A stretch of 46,434 nucleotides of DNA, taken from the NCBI GenBank assembly GCA_030373045.1, contig JAUCPW010000071.1:1-46434 (forward strand). Direction: 5' to 3'. The stretch is from Candidatus Fermentibacter sp. GTDB lineage: Bacteria; Fermentibacterota; Fermentibacteria; Fermentibacterales; Fermentibacteraceae. Of this stretch, positions 35,490-45,428 are shown one piece after another (the stretch's first letter is position 1; each line of letters starts with the position of its first letter). Below the pieces are notes generated by a model, which saw only the letters and a list, made by a program, of their open reading frames with translations, did no database searches and was not told the origin of the DNA. The position numbers were made by a program, and so were the translations under genes.

Positions 35490-36548
35490 ATGGCCAGGAA
35501 GCTGATGAAGGGCAACTATGCAGCCGTCTACGGCGCGGCCCTTGCCGGGTGCGAGGCCTATTACGGATACCCCATCACCCCCGCGAGCGAGATAGCCGAA
35601 GCCGCGGCAGACCTCTTCCCCAGGCTCGGCAGGACCTTCCTCCAGGCCGAGTGCGAGACTGCGTCGATCAACATGGTCTACGGCGCCGCAGGCTGCGGCA
35701 AGAGGGTGATGACCGCGAGCTCGGGCCCCGGGATCAGCCTCAAGCAGGAGGGGCTCTCCTACTGCGCCGGCTCGGCCCTCCCGTGCGTCGTGGTCGACGT
35801 GATGAGGGGAGGCCCCGGCCTCGGCAACATCGGACCCGAGCAATCCGACTACAACCAGGTCGTCAAGGGCGGCGGGCACGGCAACTACAGGGTGATCGTG
35901 CTGGCCCCCAACTCCTGCCAGGAGATGTGCGACCTCACGATGCTGGCGTTCGAGCTGGCGGACAAGTACCGCAATCCCGCCTTCGTCCTCACGGACGGCG
36001 TCATCGGCCAGATGATGGAATCCGTCGAGATCCCCGAGCCTGTCTCCTCGCTGCCCGACAAGTCGTCCTGGGCCGTGAAGGGCGACGCCGGCACGAGGCA
36101 CCTCATCAACTCCATCTACCTCGCGCACGACGAACTCGAGGCCTGGAACAACCATCTCCTCGAGAAGTACCGGACCATCGAGCGCGACGAGGTGAGGTTC
36201 GAGGAGTACCGCATGGAGGACGCCGAGTACGCCGTGATCGGGTACGGCTGCATCAGCAGGGTCCTCAGGACCGTGGTCGACGAGGCGAGGGAGAAGGGCG
36301 TCAGGATCGGCCTGTTCAGGCCGATCACCCTCTTCCCGTTCCCGAAGGCCGCCATAGCCGGGCTCCCCGGCAGGGGGGTGCGGAGGGTCCTGACGATCGA
36401 GCTCTCCACCGGCCAGATGGTCGACGACGTGGATCTCGCCCTCGGCGGGAAGCTGAAGTCCGACTTCTACTACAGGGTCGGCGGGAATGTGCCATCTGCC
36501 ACCGAGATACTCGGCAGGATCTCGGAGATGTACGGGGTGGGGATATGA
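35490..36548 (+). CDS. korA: 2-oxoacid:ferredoxin oxidoreductase, alpha subunit (KorA/VorB type)
   Basis: 352 residues from ATG 35490 with GGAGGGGG upstream. It carries the pyrimidine-binding and transketolase-C-like domains. Motifs are [20 protein letters not shown] with [12 protein letters not shown], the catalytic-site region [60 protein letters not shown] and the GGGHGNYR segment of 2-oxoglutarate/2-oxoisovalerate enzymes. The C-terminus ends with [10 protein letters not shown]. It overlaps the next gene as ATGA. VorB is an equally valid name. Confidence 0.9.
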   Translation: MARKLMKGNYAAVYGAALAGCEAYYGYPITPASEIAEAAADLFPRLGRTFLQAECETASINMVYGAAGCGKRVMTASSGPGISLKQEGLSYCAGSALPCVVVDVMRGGPGLGNIGPEQSDYNQVVKGGGHGNYRVIVLAPNSCQEMCDLTMLAFELADKYRNPAFVLTDGVIGQMMESVEIPEPVSSLPDKSSWAVKGDAGTRHLINSIYLAHDELEAWNNHLLEKYRTIERDEVRFEEYRMEDAEYAVIGYGCISRVLRTVVDEAREKGVRIGLFRPITLFPFPKAAIAGLPGRGVRRVLTIELSTGQMVDDVDLALGGKLKSDFYYRVGGNVPSATEILGRISEMYGVGI

Positions 36549-37978
36549 AAGGCGCCGTTCTGCGCAAGCCCGGCGGCTTCATGGATGTGTACGAGCACAA
36601 GCCTGGAGCCGAGAAGGACAGGACGCACTACTGCCCGGGATGCGGGCACGGGATACTCCACAAGCTGATAGCCGAGGCGCTCGAGGACTTCGAGATCACC
36701 GAGAGGACGGTCCTCATCAGCCCCGTCGGCTGCAGCGTCTTCGCCTACTACTACTTCAACACCGGCAACCTGCAGGTGCCGCACGGCCGTGCGCCGGCCG
36801 TGGCCACAGCCGTCTCCAGGGCCAATCCCGACAGCGTCGTGATCAGCTACCAGGGCGACGGCGACCTCGCGGCGATCGGCGGTAACCACATCGTCCAGGC
36901 CGCCAACAGGGGCGAGAACATCACGGTGTTCTTCGTGAACAACGCTATCTACGGCATGACCGGCGGTCAGATGGCCCCCACGACGCTCGAGGGGATGAAG
37001 ACCACGACGACCCCGTTCGGCAGGAATCCCGCCACCGACGGCTATCCCATGAAGGTCGCCGAGCTCCTGAACGCGCTGTACGCACCGGTCTTCATCGCCA
37101 GGACGTCGCTGCACGACGTCGCCAACATCAGGAAGACGAGGGCGGCCGTCCGGAAGGCCCTCCAGTACAACATGGACAAGAAGGGCTTCTCGCTCGTGGA
37201 AGTGCTGAGCATGTGCCCCAGCAACTGGAAGATGGGCGCAGTCGAGAGCCAGAACTGGATCAAGGAGAGGATGCTCGACGTCTTCCCGCTCGGGACCCTC
37301 AGGGACAGGGGGGCCGAAGTCGAACCCAGGCAGAGGCCCGTTCCGGCCCTGGACCCCGACAGCGTGCGCAAGGCCATGGGCACGGAGAAGGGAGCCGGCA
37401 AGGCTTTCGCGAGGCCCGGGGCGGTCCCCGGGGTGTCGAACCCCTCGGTCCGCATCGCCGGCTTCGGCGGGCAGGGCGTGCTGTCGACAGGCGTGGTGCT
37501 GGCCAACCTCGGCCTCGAATACGGCTACAACGTCTCCTGGCTGCCGTCCTACGGGCCCGAGATGCGCGGAGGAACAGCCAACTGCTCGGTGAAGATCCAG
37601 GACACGACCATCGGCGACACCGAGGCCACGAAGCCTGACGTGCTCATCGCGCTGAACAGGCCGAGCCTCGAGAAGTTCGAGGGCATAGTGAAGCCTGGCG
37701 GCATCCTGATCTACAACAGCACGCTGATCGAGGTCCAGCCGACCCGCGGGGACGTCTGTGTGCTGGCGGTGCCCATCACCGGCCTCGCCGACGAGCTGGG
37801 GAACACCAGGGTGCAGAGCATGGTCGCCGTGGGCGCCTTCGCCGCGGCCACGGGGCTCTATGCCATCGAGGACATTGTCGCGCTCATGCCGTCGCTTTTC
37901 TCGGGCGAAGCCATCGTGAGGCTGAACGAGAAGGCGGTCAGGGCGGGCCATGACTTCGTGAAGGGTATCAGGAGCTGA
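36545..37978 (+). CDS. korB: 2-oxoacid:ferredoxin oxidoreductase, fused beta-gamma subunit
   Basis: A 477-residue fusion from ATG 36545. Residues about 20-265 are the TPP-binding beta subunit: [40 protein letters not shown], the TPP/Mg motif [20 protein letters not shown] and [17 protein letters not shown] Pro/Ala-rich linker (about 270-300) leads to the gamma subunit (about 300-477): [40 protein letters not shown] and [16 protein letters not shown]. These are usually separate korB and korC genes. With korD and korA the enzyme is complete. Confidence 0.9.
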   Translation: MKGAVLRKPGGFMDVYEHKPGAEKDRTHYCPGCGHGILHKLIAEALEDFEITERTVLISPVGCSVFAYYYFNTGNLQVPHGRAPAVATAVSRANPDSVVISYQGDGDLAAIGGNHIVQAANRGENITVFFVNNAIYGMTGGQMAPTTLEGMKTTTTPFGRNPATDGYPMKVAELLNALYAPVFIARTSLHDVANIRKTRAAVRKALQYNMDKKGFSLVEVLSMCPSNWKMGAVESQNWIKERMLDVFPLGTLRDRGAEVEPRQRPVPALDPDSVRKAMGTEKGAGKAFARPGAVPGVSNPSVRIAGFGGQGVLSTGVVLANLGLEYGYNVSWLPSYGPEMRGGTANCSVKIQDTTIGDTEATKPDVLIALNRPSLEKFEGIVKPGGILIYNSTLIEVQPTRGDVCVLAVPITGLADELGNTRVQSMVAVGAFAAATGLYAIEDIVALMPSLFSGEAIVRLNEKAVRAGHDFVKGIRS

Positions 37979-37986
37979 CACTGGCA

Positions 37987-38036
37987 GGGGGGGGCGGGGG
38001 CCGCCCCCCCCCCCCCCGCCCCCCCCCCCCCCCCCG
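37987..38036. other. G/C homopolymer run, probable assembly artefact
   Basis: Runs of G then C interrupted by single bases fill the gap between the oxidoreductase operon and the next gene. They could form a very GC-rich stem. The lengths are unlikely to be accurate. A terminator may be hidden here. Confidence 0.7.
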
Positions 38037-38072
38037 GGCCATGGCCGCCCGCGGGCGGATGGAGGTTTCCGT

Positions 38073-39155
38073 ATGAAGGCGCGGGGTCTTCTGGCACTGG
38101 TGCTCGCACTGTCCGTCCATGCCGTCTCCGCCTTCGGCTACGAGGACGCCCTCGACCAGGGAACCGTCATCCCAGGCATCAGCGCCCGGAGCCTCCTCAT
38201 GGGGGGCGCGATGGCGATCGGGTACGGCGATCCGACGTCCGTGCTGCTCAATCCGGCCAACCTGGGCCGGGTGTCCGCCCCGGGGATCGAATTCAACGTC
38301 GGCCCCGGGATAGCCACCGAGAACATCGAGGACAGCCTCGGGCGCCACTCGCGGAGCTACATAGGGCTGGGCCCGACCTCGATAGCGGCCAGGATACCCG
38401 CCGGCAGGTCCCTCACCTTCGGCGCGGGGATGGCAAGAGTCACCGACTACAGCTACGACGGGCTCCACTACCTTGCCGAAGATCCACTGATGCCCGGATT
38501 CATCACCGGCGAGGAGCGCTTCAACTCCTCCGGAGGGCTCTGGGAGGCCGTGGCCGGGGGTTCCTTCCGGGTCGCGAGATGGCTCACCCTGGGCCTTTCC
38601 GCCGGCCCCAGGTTCGGGTCCGCCGATCTCGAGTACGAGTTCATCGACAGGGTGGGAGAGGAGGATTCTACCGAATCCTGGAGCGTCGACGAGAACGCCC
38701 TCTGCATCCATGCCGGCGCCACCCTCCCGCTGGGCCTCAACTCGTTCTCGGTAGCCTGGATTTCCGGTTCAGACGATTACCCGTCGCGCGTGGCCGCCGG
38801 CGCCATCTTCCACTCGGGCGGAACCGCGGAAGGCTTCTCGGTGGGTCTGGAGGGCGAGGTACGGTCCCCCGGCGATTCGTCGACCGTCATCGGGCGCGTG
38901 TCCACCAGGTTCACCCCCAATCCCGGGTTCATCTTCGGCGCCGGCCTGTCCTTCGCGGACAGGGGTTCGGGATCGGGCTCTAGCAATCTCGGGCTCAGCC
39001 TCGGCGTGTCCATTTCGCTCGGGAAGGCTGTCCTGAACGGCAGCTTCGCATTCCTCAACTCGAAGAGGGACGAGACGGCATTCGGGTTCGAGGGATTCGA
39101 CGAGGTCGAGGACCGGATCGGCTATTTCGGGCTGGGGCTCGACTGGACCCTCTGA
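38073..39155 (+). CDS. Outer-membrane beta-barrel protein, PorV/FadL-like
   Basis: 360 residues with signal peptide MKARGLLALVLALSVHAVSA; ATG 38073 has GGAGG upstream. After the signal, SARSLLMGGAMAIGYGDPTS and VLLNPANLGRV form the pattern seen in PorV/PorQ and FadL-related barrels of FCB bacteria. Alternating beta strands with aromatic ends follow (LTLGLSAGPRFGSADLEYEF, NPGFIFGAGLSFADRG), with the last strand GYFGLGLDWTL. It probably sits in the outer membrane as a channel or secretion component, but the cargo is unknown. It follows the homopolymer gap, so its promoter region is poorly resolved. Confidence 0.8.
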   Translation: MKARGLLALVLALSVHAVSAFGYEDALDQGTVIPGISARSLLMGGAMAIGYGDPTSVLLNPANLGRVSAPGIEFNVGPGIATENIEDSLGRHSRSYIGLGPTSIAARIPAGRSLTFGAGMARVTDYSYDGLHYLAEDPLMPGFITGEERFNSSGGLWEAVAGGSFRVARWLTLGLSAGPRFGSADLEYEFIDRVGEEDSTESWSVDENALCIHAGATLPLGLNSFSVAWISGSDDYPSRVAAGAIFHSGGTAEGFSVGLEGEVRSPGDSSTVIGRVSTRFTPNPGFIFGAGLSFADRGSGSGSSNLGLSLGVSISLGKAVLNGSFAFLNSKRDETAFGFEGFDEVEDRIGYFGLGLDWTL

Positions 39156-39176
39156 GTCGGGCCGGGTTTCAGGGGA

Positions 39177-39593
39177 TCAGCCGTTCCCGGCATCTTCGCC
39201 GAAGAACAGCGCGATCTCCCTCGAGGCGCTGGCGGCCGAATCGGATGCATGGATGATGTTCTGCCGGGTCGTGGTGGAGTAGTCGCCGCGGATCGTTCCG
39301 GGCAGCGCACATGAAGGGTCCTTGTCGCCGACCATCATCCTGGCAAGCGCCACGGCGTCATCGGCCGCGAGCACCATCAGGACGGACGGCCCGCTCGTGA
39401 TGAAGGAGACCAGGTTCTCGAAGAATGGCTTGCCTTCGTGTTCGGCATAGAGGGCGCGCGCATCCGGCCCGCTCACCACTGCGGTCCTCATGGACGAGAT
39501 GACGAATCCCCTCCGTTCGAAGCGCGAGATGATCTCGCCCGCCAGCCCCCGGAGGAGGGCGTTCGGCTTGAGGATTACGAGCGTGCGTTCCAA
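39177..39593 (-). CDS. ndk: Nucleoside diphosphate kinase
   Basis: Ndk exchanges phosphates between NTPs and NDPs. The start is TTG at 39593 with GGGAGG nine bases upstream. The 138-residue product has ERTLVILKPNALLRGLAGEI, the Ndk N-terminus, RGFVISSMRTAVVSG, the loop LPGTIRGDYS and the active-site motif NIIHASDS with the phosphorylated histidine. Length and order are normal. It is convergent with the barrel gene and divergent from the PAS protein. Confidence 0.95.
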   Translation of the reverse strand: MERTLVILKPNALLRGLAGEIISRFERRGFVISSMRTAVVSGPDARALYAEHEGKPFFENLVSFITSGPSVLMVLAADDAVALARMMVGDKDPSCALPGTIRGDYSTTTRQNIIHASDSAASASREIALFFGEDAGNG

Positions 39594-39712
39594 CTCCGTG
39601 AACCTCCCGGGCTTTCATGCCTTCTCGAAGATCGCAGCGGGCGCGCCCCGGTGCAACCCGGGGGACTGCGGCCCGGGGCTCGAGCCATCGGGGCGGGGGG
39701 CAGGGCGCGGCC

Positions 39713-42700
39713 GTGAACGGTGACCGGTTCTCGGAAACCGCGACCAGGTCCTGGGCGAGGTTCGTCTGGAGCCCGGCGACCGGCATCTCCCAGGCCGCGG
39801 GCGACTGCGAGAGGCTGCTCGGGATCCAGGCCAGGGCCCTCGTGGAGAGCCCCGATCCCGTGCGCCTTCTACCTCCGGGGCTCTCGGCCGCACTCATGTC
39901 CGCTATCCCCGAGACACCGACCCTGGCCGGCCTCGGGAGCCTGCTGTTCACCCTGGATCCTTCGCCCGGCGGGACGGTGGTCACGGTGTTCGAACCCGTG
40001 GAGGCCCGCACCAGGGGCGGCTCCATCCTCGATGACATCGGCACCGGGGTGGTCGGGGTGGACGCCTCGGGCATCATCAGGCTCTGGAACAACGCCATGA
40101 CCTCCATCGTCCCGGTCAAGTCCGAGGCAGCTCTCGGCAGACCCATCGACTCCCTGGTACCTGCGCCCCTCCTCTTCGCGTGGAACGGTGTGATGAATGC
40201 CGTGGCCGACGGCCGCATCATCAGGGCGGAACTAAGACCCGGCGTACAGAGGAGGGTCGAGGCAGTGTTCTCTCCCGGGGGCCCGGGGATGATAGGCGTC
40301 TTCCTGGACACTTCCGACGGCTTCGAGGCCGAGCGCCGCCTCAGGTCGGCCAGGAGGATGAACCAGACATATTTCCAGAGCATCTCCTCGGGCCTGGTGA
40401 TGCTCGGCTCCGACCTCCGCATCCTCGTCTCGAACCGGGCGTTCGGACGGATCTTCGGGGTGAGGGAGGGCCTCCCCGGGATGCCCGTGTACGAGGTCCT
40501 GCCCCCCGAGAGCTTCGCCTCTCTGGACCAGGCGGTGAGGAGGATCCAGTCGGGGGAGCTCGAGGTCCCGTCCTCCTCCGTCGTCTTCTGCATGCCCGGC
40601 GGGGAGAGGAAGGTCGTATCGCAGACCTTCCGCCCCGTCCGGTCCGAGGACGACGAGAATCTCTACATAGTCGGCATCTTCGAGGATATCACGGACAGGT
40701 TCGCGCTAGCTGAGATCGTCGAGAGGAACGCCGGGAAGACCGGCAGGATGCTCGAGCTGGTCGACGGGCTGGGGCATGCCGAACCGTCGGCGATGCCGGA
40801 TCTCGTGGTGTCCTCGATGGTCGAGATCGCGGGCGCCCTTGCCGCCGCGCTGTTCAAGCCGGACAGGCACGGCGCCGGGCGCCTGGCCGCTTCCTACGGC
40901 GACTGGCCCTTCGTGCTCCCCGACGACTTCCTCGAACTGAGGATCCCCAGGTCGGCCTGGAGCGGGAGCCAGGGGCTCTGCCTCAGAGTGGACGAGCTCA
41001 GGCAGGGAGTCGAGGCCGACCTGTGCCTCGATGTGATCCCGATCGGGTCGGGGCAGCTCGAGAGGGGCTTCCTGGTCCTCCTCTTCGACTCCCAGGAGGC
41101 CGCGCATGCCTTCCTGGCGGAGGCCTCGATCCCGGCCTTCCTGATCGGCTCATCTCTGGAGGCCGCGGTGCGTGCGGCCCGCAACGCGCAGATCGAGACC
41201 CTCCTGGAGAAGGAGAAGAGGTTCTCGTCCGACCTCCTCGGGGGCATCGGCATCCCGGCGGCCGTCTTCGGAGAGGACTGGCGGGTCCTGATGTGGAACA
41301 GGGAGATGTCGGACATCACCGGCCTCGACGCGGAATCCGCCAGGAAGAGGCCGGGGGCCGTGATCGAGTTGCTCTTCGGCCCCATGGGGGGGATAGCCGA
41401 GGCCAGGAAGCTTGCTTCCGCCCCATACTCCCCGCCCGTCACCTGGGCCGTGCGCCACTCCGACGGGACCGTGACCGAGTGCTCCTGGCGCATCTGCAGA
41501 TCCGAACTCGCCGAGAAGGACTCGACCGAGAGCGTGAGCATCCTCTCCGGGGTCAGGCTCGGAGGACAGCAGGAGGAGCGCCTCGAGGGCAGGAGGCACG
41601 AGGATGCGATGCTGCTGGCCGGAGCCGTGTCCAGGCTCTCCTATGCCGCCAGCCCCAGGCAGTTCGCCTCTGCTCTTGCCGACTTCGCCGCTGCGGTGAC
41701 CGGCGCGTCCGGAGCCACTGCGGTGCTGCCGATGCACGAGGGCGTGATGGAAGCCCGTGCAGGCAGGGCCCGGGAGGACAGGACCGTCTCCATCCCGGTC
41801 CCTTCCGCCGACGGGCTCCCTTCCGGTCCCGCCAGGCTGGATCTGACCGGGGATGCCTCCAGGCGCAGCCTGGAAATGATAGGATCCATAGCCTCCGGTG
41901 CCCTGTCGGGCTCCCTGGCCTGCTCTCTGGGAAGAGGGCTCCTGGACTGCGGCGCACCTCCCGAGACGACCACCGTGCTGTTCTCCGACGAGGGCGGGAT
42001 GGTCACCTCCCCAGGTCTCGTGAACGGCGTGTGGGTGGAGGGAGGGACGCATGTCGCGAGGCTTCTGGGTATCCCGACGGAGGCGGCGCTGGATGCGATG
42101 CGATCCGCCTCTCTGCTGGGCGTCGTGAGCATGGGCGCCGGCGCCGGCACCGCCCCCGCGATCCGGGTGAGCCCGTACCATGCCGGCAGTCTGAGGTTCG
42201 TCTGGCATTCCGACCCCGAGGCCATGCACCCGGGTTCCACGATATGGCTGAAGGCCGTGCGCGATCTCTCGGTCTGGCTGCCGGCGAGGCTGAGGGAGGC
42301 CAGGGGCAGGCTTTCCGCGCTGTCCCACGTGCTGGGGCGGGAGAACCCGGTCCGCCCCGCCCTCATGTCGCTCCTGCTGGACATGTCGTCCCTCGCACGC
42401 GTCTCGGCCCATCTCGGGTTCCTCGGGAGGGCTCTGCTGGCGAACCCCGTCAGGGTGCCCGCATCCGAGGTGATCGGCCTGGTGGTCCAGAAGTGCATAG
42501 GCAAGGGCCGGAGGCCTCCGGACCTGGACATGGGCAGCGGGCCGCCCGTGGTGAGGGTCGACGCCGAGCTGATCTCGGACCTGATAGAGGCTTCGATGTC
42601 GGCGGGCGGACCAGGTTCTGCCCCTGCAATACGCGTCGGGATGATGCAGGGTGGAAAGGCCGATGGTTCCTACATACATCACGGCCCCGGGGGGCTGGCC

Positions 42701-42919
42701 GTCTTCGAGATCCTGTGGGACAGGCCCATCGTACCGGTCATCCCGCAGGAGGAGGCCGTGGAACTCGCGGCTGGCGGAACCATGTCCGCCTCGGCCGAAC
42801 TCGCCATGGTCTCGATCGCGGCCGGGCTCGCGGGATGCATATTCCAGGCGGATGCCAACGGAATACGAATCGTGACTCCGGCTGCCCAGGACGAGGAGTC
42901 CTGGGAGCCGGACGCCTGA
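39713..42919 (+). CDS. Large multi-PAS protein with degenerate kinase-like C-terminus
   Basis: About 1068 residues from GTG 39713; the frame continues upstream to 39617, and the true start is uncertain. Three PAS-like domains are visible: about 102-210 (GTGVVGVDASGIIRLWNNAM), 215-345 (ISSGLVMLGSDLRILVSNRA) and 503-610 (GIPAAVFGEDWRVLMWNREM). GAF-like stretches lie between and after them. The end (from about 873) resembles a histidine-kinase core: LSALSHVLGRENPVRPALMS recalls an H-box, but the ATP-binding N-box reads SDLIEASMSAGG and no G-boxes are seen. No transmembrane segment is evident. It is probably a cytosolic sensor or scaffold without kinase activity. Confidence 0.7.
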   Translation: MNGDRFSETATRSWARFVWSPATGISQAAGDCERLLGIQARALVESPDPVRLLPPGLSAALMSAIPETPTLAGLGSLLFTLDPSPGGTVVTVFEPVEARTRGGSILDDIGTGVVGVDASGIIRLWNNAMTSIVPVKSEAALGRPIDSLVPAPLLFAWNGVMNAVADGRIIRAELRPGVQRRVEAVFSPGGPGMIGVFLDTSDGFEAERRLRSARRMNQTYFQSISSGLVMLGSDLRILVSNRAFGRIFGVREGLPGMPVYEVLPPESFASLDQAVRRIQSGELEVPSSSVVFCMPGGERKVVSQTFRPVRSEDDENLYIVGIFEDITDRFALAEIVERNAGKTGRMLELVDGLGHAEPSAMPDLVVSSMVEIAGALAAALFKPDRHGAGRLAASYGDWPFVLPDDFLELRIPRSAWSGSQGLCLRVDELRQGVEADLCLDVIPIGSGQLERGFLVLLFDSQEAAHAFLAEASIPAFLIGSSLEAAVRAARNAQIETLLEKEKRFSSDLLGGIGIPAAVFGEDWRVLMWNREMSDITGLDAESARKRPGAVIELLFGPMGGIAEARKLASAPYSPPVTWAVRHSDGTVTECSWRICRSELAEKDSTESVSILSGVRLGGQQEERLEGRRHEDAMLLAGAVSRLSYAASPRQFASALADFAAAVTGASGATAVLPMHEGVMEARAGRAREDRTVSIPVPSADGLPSGPARLDLTGDASRRSLEMIGSIASGALSGSLACSLGRGLLDCGAPPETTTVLFSDEGGMVTSPGLVNGVWVEGGTHVARLLGIPTEAALDAMRSASLLGVVSMGAGAGTAPAIRVSPYHAGSLRFVWHSDPEAMHPGSTIWLKAVRDLSVWLPARLREARGRLSALSHVLGRENPVRPALMSLLLDMSSLARVSAHLGFLGRALLANPVRVPASEVIGLVVQKCIGKGRRPPDLDMGSGPPVVRVDAELISDLIEASMSAGGPGSAPAIRVGMMQGGKADGSYIHHGPGGLAVFEILWDRPIVPVIPQEEAVELAAGGTMSASAELAMVSIAAGLAGCIFQADANGIRIVTPAAQDEESWEPDA

Positions 42920-42950
42920 TACCGCCGTTTCCGGGCAACCGGAGCGCGAC

Positions 42951-45428
42951 ATGGAGGATGCTGAGTTGGACGGCTACGATTTCGGCTCGATCGAAGAGAG
43001 ATGGCGGGGCACCTGGGAGAAGGCCGGGCTCTACCGCACCGGCACCAGACCCGGGGCCGAACCCTTCTACTGCCTCGACTTCTTCCCGTACCCTTCGGGA
43101 TCGGGGCTCTCGGTCGGGCATTGCAGGAACTACATACCGACCGACGTGATCAGCCGGAAGAAGAGGATGTCCGGCTTCAACGTGCTGCATCCCATGGGGT
43201 GGGACGCCTTCGGCCAGCCAGCCGAGGAATACGCCATCAAGACGGGTGTCCATCCCAGCGTCGTCACCGCCGCCAACACGGACACGTACCGCAGGCAGAT
43301 GAAGCTGGTCGAGTGCAGCTACGACTGGGATCGCGAGATCAACTCCAGCTCCCCGGAGTACTACAGGTGGACCCAGGCCTTCTTCCTGCTGCTCTACGAC
43401 CGCGGCCTGGCATACATGGACGAGAGCGAGCAGATGTGGTGCCCGTCGTGCAGGATCGTCCTCTCCAACGAGGAGGCCGCCGGCGGCGTATGCTGGCGAT
43501 GCAGCGGCGAAGTGACGCGCAAGCGCCTGCGCCAGTGGTTCTTCAGGATCACCGCATATGCCGACAGGCTCCTTGCGGACCTCGACGACCTGGCCTGGCC
43601 CGAGGGCATCAAGGCAATGCAGCGGAACTGGATAGGCCGCTCGGAAGGGGCCGAGGTCGGCTTCACCGTCGAGCTCCCCGGCGGAGGAACCTCCGTTCTG
43701 CCCGTCTACACGACGCGGCTGGACACGATCTACGGCGCGACGTTCTGCGTGATCGCCCCCGAGCATCCGGATCTGGGGCGCTTCTGCACCCCCGACCGGC
43801 TCAGGTCGGTGCTCGACTATGCCGAGCTGGCCCGCTCGAGGACCGACAGGGAGAGGACGCTTGCGGCCGACAGGGAGAAGACGGGAGTCTTCACGGGCGC
43901 ATACGCGCAGAACCCCTACAGCGGAGAGCGGATCCCGGTCTGGGTCTCCGACTACGTCCTGTCAGGGTACGGGACGGCCGCCATAATGGCCGTGCCTGCC
44001 CATGACGAGAGGGATCACGCCTTCGCGAGGAAGTTCGGCGTCCCCATCCGGGAGGTCATAGCCCCGGGAGGGGTTCCCAGGGGGGTCGAGGAGGCCGCGA
44101 CGGTTGCCGACGGCCAGCTCATGGAAAGCGGCCCGTTCACCGGCATGGACTCCGCCGATGCCCGCGACGCGATGGCCTCGTACGCCTCCGGGCGGGGCTT
44201 TGGCCGCAAGGCGATGCGCTACAGGATCCGCGACTGGCTGGTGAGCCGGCAGAGGTACTGGGGCGCCCCCGTACCGATGATCCACTGCCCGGCCTGCGGC
44301 ATCGTCCCCGACCGCGACCTGCCCGTCACCCTCCCGGACATGGAGAGTTACGAGCCCGACGAGACCGGACGCTCGCCCCTCGCCAGGGTCGACTCCTGGG
44401 TCCGCACGACATGTCCGGAATGCGGCGGCGAGGCCATGCGCGACACGAACACGATGGCCGGCTTCGCCTGCTCGTCCTGGTACTTCCTGCGCTTCGCCTC
44501 CCCGAGGCACGCCCAGGCCGCGTTCGATCCGGAGGCCGTGAAGTACTGGCTCCCCGTGGACCTCTACGTGGGTGGCGCCGAGCACGCGGTGATGCACCTG
44601 CTCTACGCGCGGTTCTGGACCAAGGTTATGTACGACGCGGGCATGGTGGACTTCACCGAGCCGTTCGAGGTCCTGCTCAACCAGGGCATGCTGCTCGGCG
44701 CCGACCACCAGAAGATGTCCAAGTCGAGGGGCAACGTCGTCACACCCGACGAGATGGTGAAGAAGTACGGGGTCGACGCCCTCAGGCTCTACATCCTCTT
44801 CATGGGGCCCTTCGAGGCCGAGCTGGAGTGGAGCGAGGAGGGCATCGCCGGCACCTACAGGTTCCTCAAGCGGGTGTGGAGCATCGTCATGGAAACCCAG
44901 GCGGCCCCCCTGCTGCCGCGCGACGCCGACTTCGAGCGGGAGCTCAGGTACCACCTGGCCCGCACGGTGAAGAAGGTGACGCAGGACGTCGACACCTTCC
45001 AGTTCAACACCGGCGTTGCCGCCATGATGGAATTCGTCAACTTCCTGGCCGCGAACCGCGAGGAGGCGGGCACATGCCTCCAGGTGTGGCGCGAGGCGCT
45101 GCGCGACCTGCTCGTCATGCTCGCGCCCATGACCCCGTTCATCTCCGAGGAGCTGGGCAGGAGATGCGGCTTCGTCCCCGAGGGCGGATCGATCCACACG
45201 TCGCAGTGGCCCTCGTGGGTGGAGGCCGACCTGGTCAGGCGGAGCGTCGAACTGGCCGTGCAGGTGGCCGGGAAGGTGAGGGCCCGGATCACGGTGCCCG
45301 CGGATGCCCCCGAGGAGGAGGTCAGGGCGGCTGCGCTCGCGAACGAACGCATACGCGAGCTCCTCGGCGGCCGGGAGCCCGGGCGGGTGCTGGTCGTGCC
45401 CGGAAGGCTCGTGAACATCATCCCGTGA
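42951..45428 (+). CDS. leuS: Leucyl-tRNA synthetase
   Basis: LeuRS charges tRNA-Leu. ATG 42951 follows CCGGAGCG. The 825-residue protein has the HIGH region PYPSGSGLSVGHCRNYIPTD, the first zinc-knuckle CPSC...CWRC, an editing CP1 domain (VYTTRLDTIYGATFCVIAPE, GTAAIMAVPAHDERDHAFAR), a second CPACG/CPECG pair in the insertion, the catalytic CSSWYFLRFA and the KMSKS motif ADHQKMSKSRGNVVTPDEM. The anticodon-binding and C-terminal domains complete it. The length matches bacterial LeuRS. It overlaps the next gene by 4 nt. Confidence 0.97.
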   Translation: MEDAELDGYDFGSIEERWRGTWEKAGLYRTGTRPGAEPFYCLDFFPYPSGSGLSVGHCRNYIPTDVISRKKRMSGFNVLHPMGWDAFGQPAEEYAIKTGVHPSVVTAANTDTYRRQMKLVECSYDWDREINSSSPEYYRWTQAFFLLLYDRGLAYMDESEQMWCPSCRIVLSNEEAAGGVCWRCSGEVTRKRLRQWFFRITAYADRLLADLDDLAWPEGIKAMQRNWIGRSEGAEVGFTVELPGGGTSVLPVYTTRLDTIYGATFCVIAPEHPDLGRFCTPDRLRSVLDYAELARSRTDRERTLAADREKTGVFTGAYAQNPYSGERIPVWVSDYVLSGYGTAAIMAVPAHDERDHAFARKFGVPIREVIAPGGVPRGVEEAATVADGQLMESGPFTGMDSADARDAMASYASGRGFGRKAMRYRIRDWLVSRQRYWGAPVPMIHCPACGIVPDRDLPVTLPDMESYEPDETGRSPLARVDSWVRTTCPECGGEAMRDTNTMAGFACSSWYFLRFASPRHAQAAFDPEAVKYWLPVDLYVGGAEHAVMHLLYARFWTKVMYDAGMVDFTEPFEVLLNQGMLLGADHQKMSKSRGNVVTPDEMVKKYGVDALRLYILFMGPFEAELEWSEEGIAGTYRFLKRVWSIVMETQAAPLLPRDADFERELRYHLARTVKKVTQDVDTFQFNTGVAAMMEFVNFLAANREEAGTCLQVWREALRDLLVMLAPMTPFISEELGRRCGFVPEGGSIHTSQWPSWVEADLVRRSVELAVQVAGKVRARITVPADAPEEEVRAAALANERIRELLGGREPGRVLVVPGRLVNIIP

